From: Oscillospiraceae bacterium
GTDB lineage: Bacteria > Bacillota_A > Clostridia > Oscillospirales > Oscillospiraceae
Assembly: GCA_902795095.1 (NCBI GenBank)
Contig: CADBKB010000076.1
Coordinates: forward strand, 1-7,531
DNA: 7,531 nucleotides
Direction: 5' to 3'
Shown: positions 7,070 to 7,531 of the stretch, one piece after another
Layout of the letters: every line of letters begins with the position of its first letter
How positions within the stretch are numbered: the first letter of the stretch is position 1
Notes under the pieces: generated by a model
Database searches by the model: none
The model's input: only the letters and a program-made list of their open reading frames with translations
Told to the model about the DNA's origin: nothing
Translations under genes and position numbers: made by a program

Positions 7070-7089
7070 ATCGAAATGGAGGCTTTTTT
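7065..7089 (+). terminator. Hairpin with T-tract overlapping the folT ribosome-binding site
   Basis: CCTCCAT (7065-7071), loop CGAA, ATGGAGG (7076-7082), then C and six T's (7084-7089). The 7-bp stem plus T-run has the layout of an intrinsic terminator, but the start codon follows directly and the 3' arm contains the SD GGAGG. The hairpin can therefore block expression by ending transcription or by hiding the SD. Its 5' arm overlaps the riboswitch P1 3' strand and the extended pseudoknot strand, so it cannot coexist with the full aptamer fold. Which mechanism dominates cannot be told from sequence; the stem is only moderately strong. Confidence 0.75.
7078..7082 (+). promoter_or_regulatory. 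Ribosome-binding site of folT, inside the hairpin 3' arm
   Basis: GGAGG lies 7 nt before the ATG at 7090, an ideal SD. It fixes the start codon and places the SD entirely within a stem strand, the arrangement expected for translational riboswitch control. Confidence 0.85.
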
Positions 7090-7531
7090 ATGCGAAAAAA
7101 TCGTTTTTCCGCCATGTCCACCCGTCCCCTTGTCACCTGTGCTCTGCTCGCCGCCATCACCGTGGTGCTGGCGCGGCTGATCATCCCGATGCCCAACGCC
7201 ACCACCCGCTTCTCCATTGAGGCTGTTCCGGTGTTCCTGGCGGGCATGCTCTTCGGACCGGTACCCGGGATGCTGGTGGGCTTCGCCGCCGACGCGGTGG
7301 GCTGTCTGTTCTCCGGCTACGGCTACAATCCCCTGTTCTGCGTGCCGCCGCTGCTTTACGGTCTGTGCGGCGGGCTGTTCCGTCCGCTTTTGGCGCGGAA
7401 GACGAGCCTCGGCACCGTGGCCCTGGGCTTCCTCCCCGCGGTGGTGCTGGGCTCCATACTCTATCAGAGTTGGTCGCTTGCCTTTGTGTATAACTCTCAG
7501 GGCGCGTTCATGCCGAGCTTTGTCTATCAGC
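7090..7531 (+). CDS. folT: Folate-specific ECF transporter S component FolT (5' part; runs off the window)
   Basis: The reading frame is open from the ATG at 7090 to the window end: 147 codons plus one base, with no stop. FolT is the membrane-embedded folate-binding subunit of a group II ECF transporter, working with a shared EcfT and two ATPases encoded elsewhere. After a short basic N-terminus (MRKNRFSAMSTR) come hydrophobic segments at about 13-33, 43-70, 80-100 and 107-124. The S-component stretch RFSIEAVPVFLAGMLFGP (40-57), then PGMLVGFAADAVGCLF and GYGYNPLF (76-83), is typical of the FolT group. Family proteins are about 170-190 residues, so most of the gene is present. A THF riboswitch directly upstream independently supports folate as substrate. 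The start is fixed by SD GGAGG at 7 nt spacing. The missing C-terminal end prevents checking the last helices. Confidence 0.93.
   Translation, partial: MRKNRFSAMSTRPLVTCALLAAITVVLARLIIPMPNATTRFSIEAVPVFLAGMLFGPVPGMLVGFAADAVGCLFSGYGYNPLFCVPPLLYGLCGGLFRPLLARKTSLGTVALGFLPAVVLGSILYQSWSLAFVYNSQGAFMPSFVYQ

Noticed and set aside
6849..7247. 132-codon minus-strand frame crossing the intergenic region and the folT start
   Set aside because: It runs antisense through the THF riboswitch, the folT promoter and the FolT N-terminus and shows no domain or convincing start signal.
1..7531. Search for CRISPR arrays, insertion sequences, toxin-antitoxin pairs, phage genes or a novel defence system
   Set aside because: No regularly spaced repeats, transposase motifs, terminal inverted repeats or unexplained gene-sized gaps were seen; all but 328 nt of the interior is accounted for by recognised core genes, and those 328 nt are explained by promoters and a riboswitch.

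Overview
This window looks like chromosomal housekeeping DNA from a GC-rich member of the Clostridia (Firmicutes), most plausibly an Oscillospiraceae-type gut anaerobe. That guess rests on three things: the smc-ftsY pairing, the rdgB/yhbY/nadD/yqeK cluster, and a tetrahydrofolate (THF) riboswitch ahead of folT, a combination typical of Firmicutes. Genus and species cannot be read from the sequence. I see no tRNA, rRNA, mobile element or CRISPR array.

Minus strand, positions 6761 down to 13: five tightly packed genes read as one operon. In transcription order they are smc (chromosome condensation ATPase), ftsY (SRP receptor GTPase), an RdgB/HAM1-type XTP/dITP pyrophosphatase, a YhbY/YqeI-type CRM-domain RNA-binding protein with an unusually long basic tail, and a single-chain fusion of NadD (nicotinate mononucleotide adenylyltransferase) with YqeK (HD-domain diadenosine tetraphosphate hydrolase). 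Gaps are 1 to 13 nt and several Shine-Dalgarno (SD) sequences overlap the preceding stop codon, so translation is probably coupled. A good sigma-A-like promoter precedes smc. The operon probably continues past position 1. The genes serve unrelated core tasks: chromosome segregation, membrane protein targeting, nucleotide-pool cleaning, ribosome assembly, NAD synthesis and Ap4A breakdown.

Positions 6762-7089 form a 328-nt divergent intergenic region. It holds the smc promoter with a palindrome in its leader, two phased A-tracts shared by both promoters, a strong rightward promoter (TTGATT-16-TATAAT), a THF riboswitch aptamer whose P2, P3 and P4 helices, L3 loop and core sequences can be identified, and a 7-bp hairpin plus six T's. 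The hairpin is both a possible terminator and a cage for the folT ribosome-binding site.

Plus strand, 7090 to the window end: the first 147 codons of folT, the folate-specific substrate-binding (S) subunit of an ECF vitamin transporter. Folate sensed by the riboswitch leader would set folate uptake.

The most interesting parts are the riboswitch expression platform (a roughly 42-nt insertion with mutually exclusive pairings, and overlap of the aptamer 3' strands with the terminator/SD hairpin) and the NadD-YqeK fusion. I found no convincing wholly new system; the rest is ordinary core genome.
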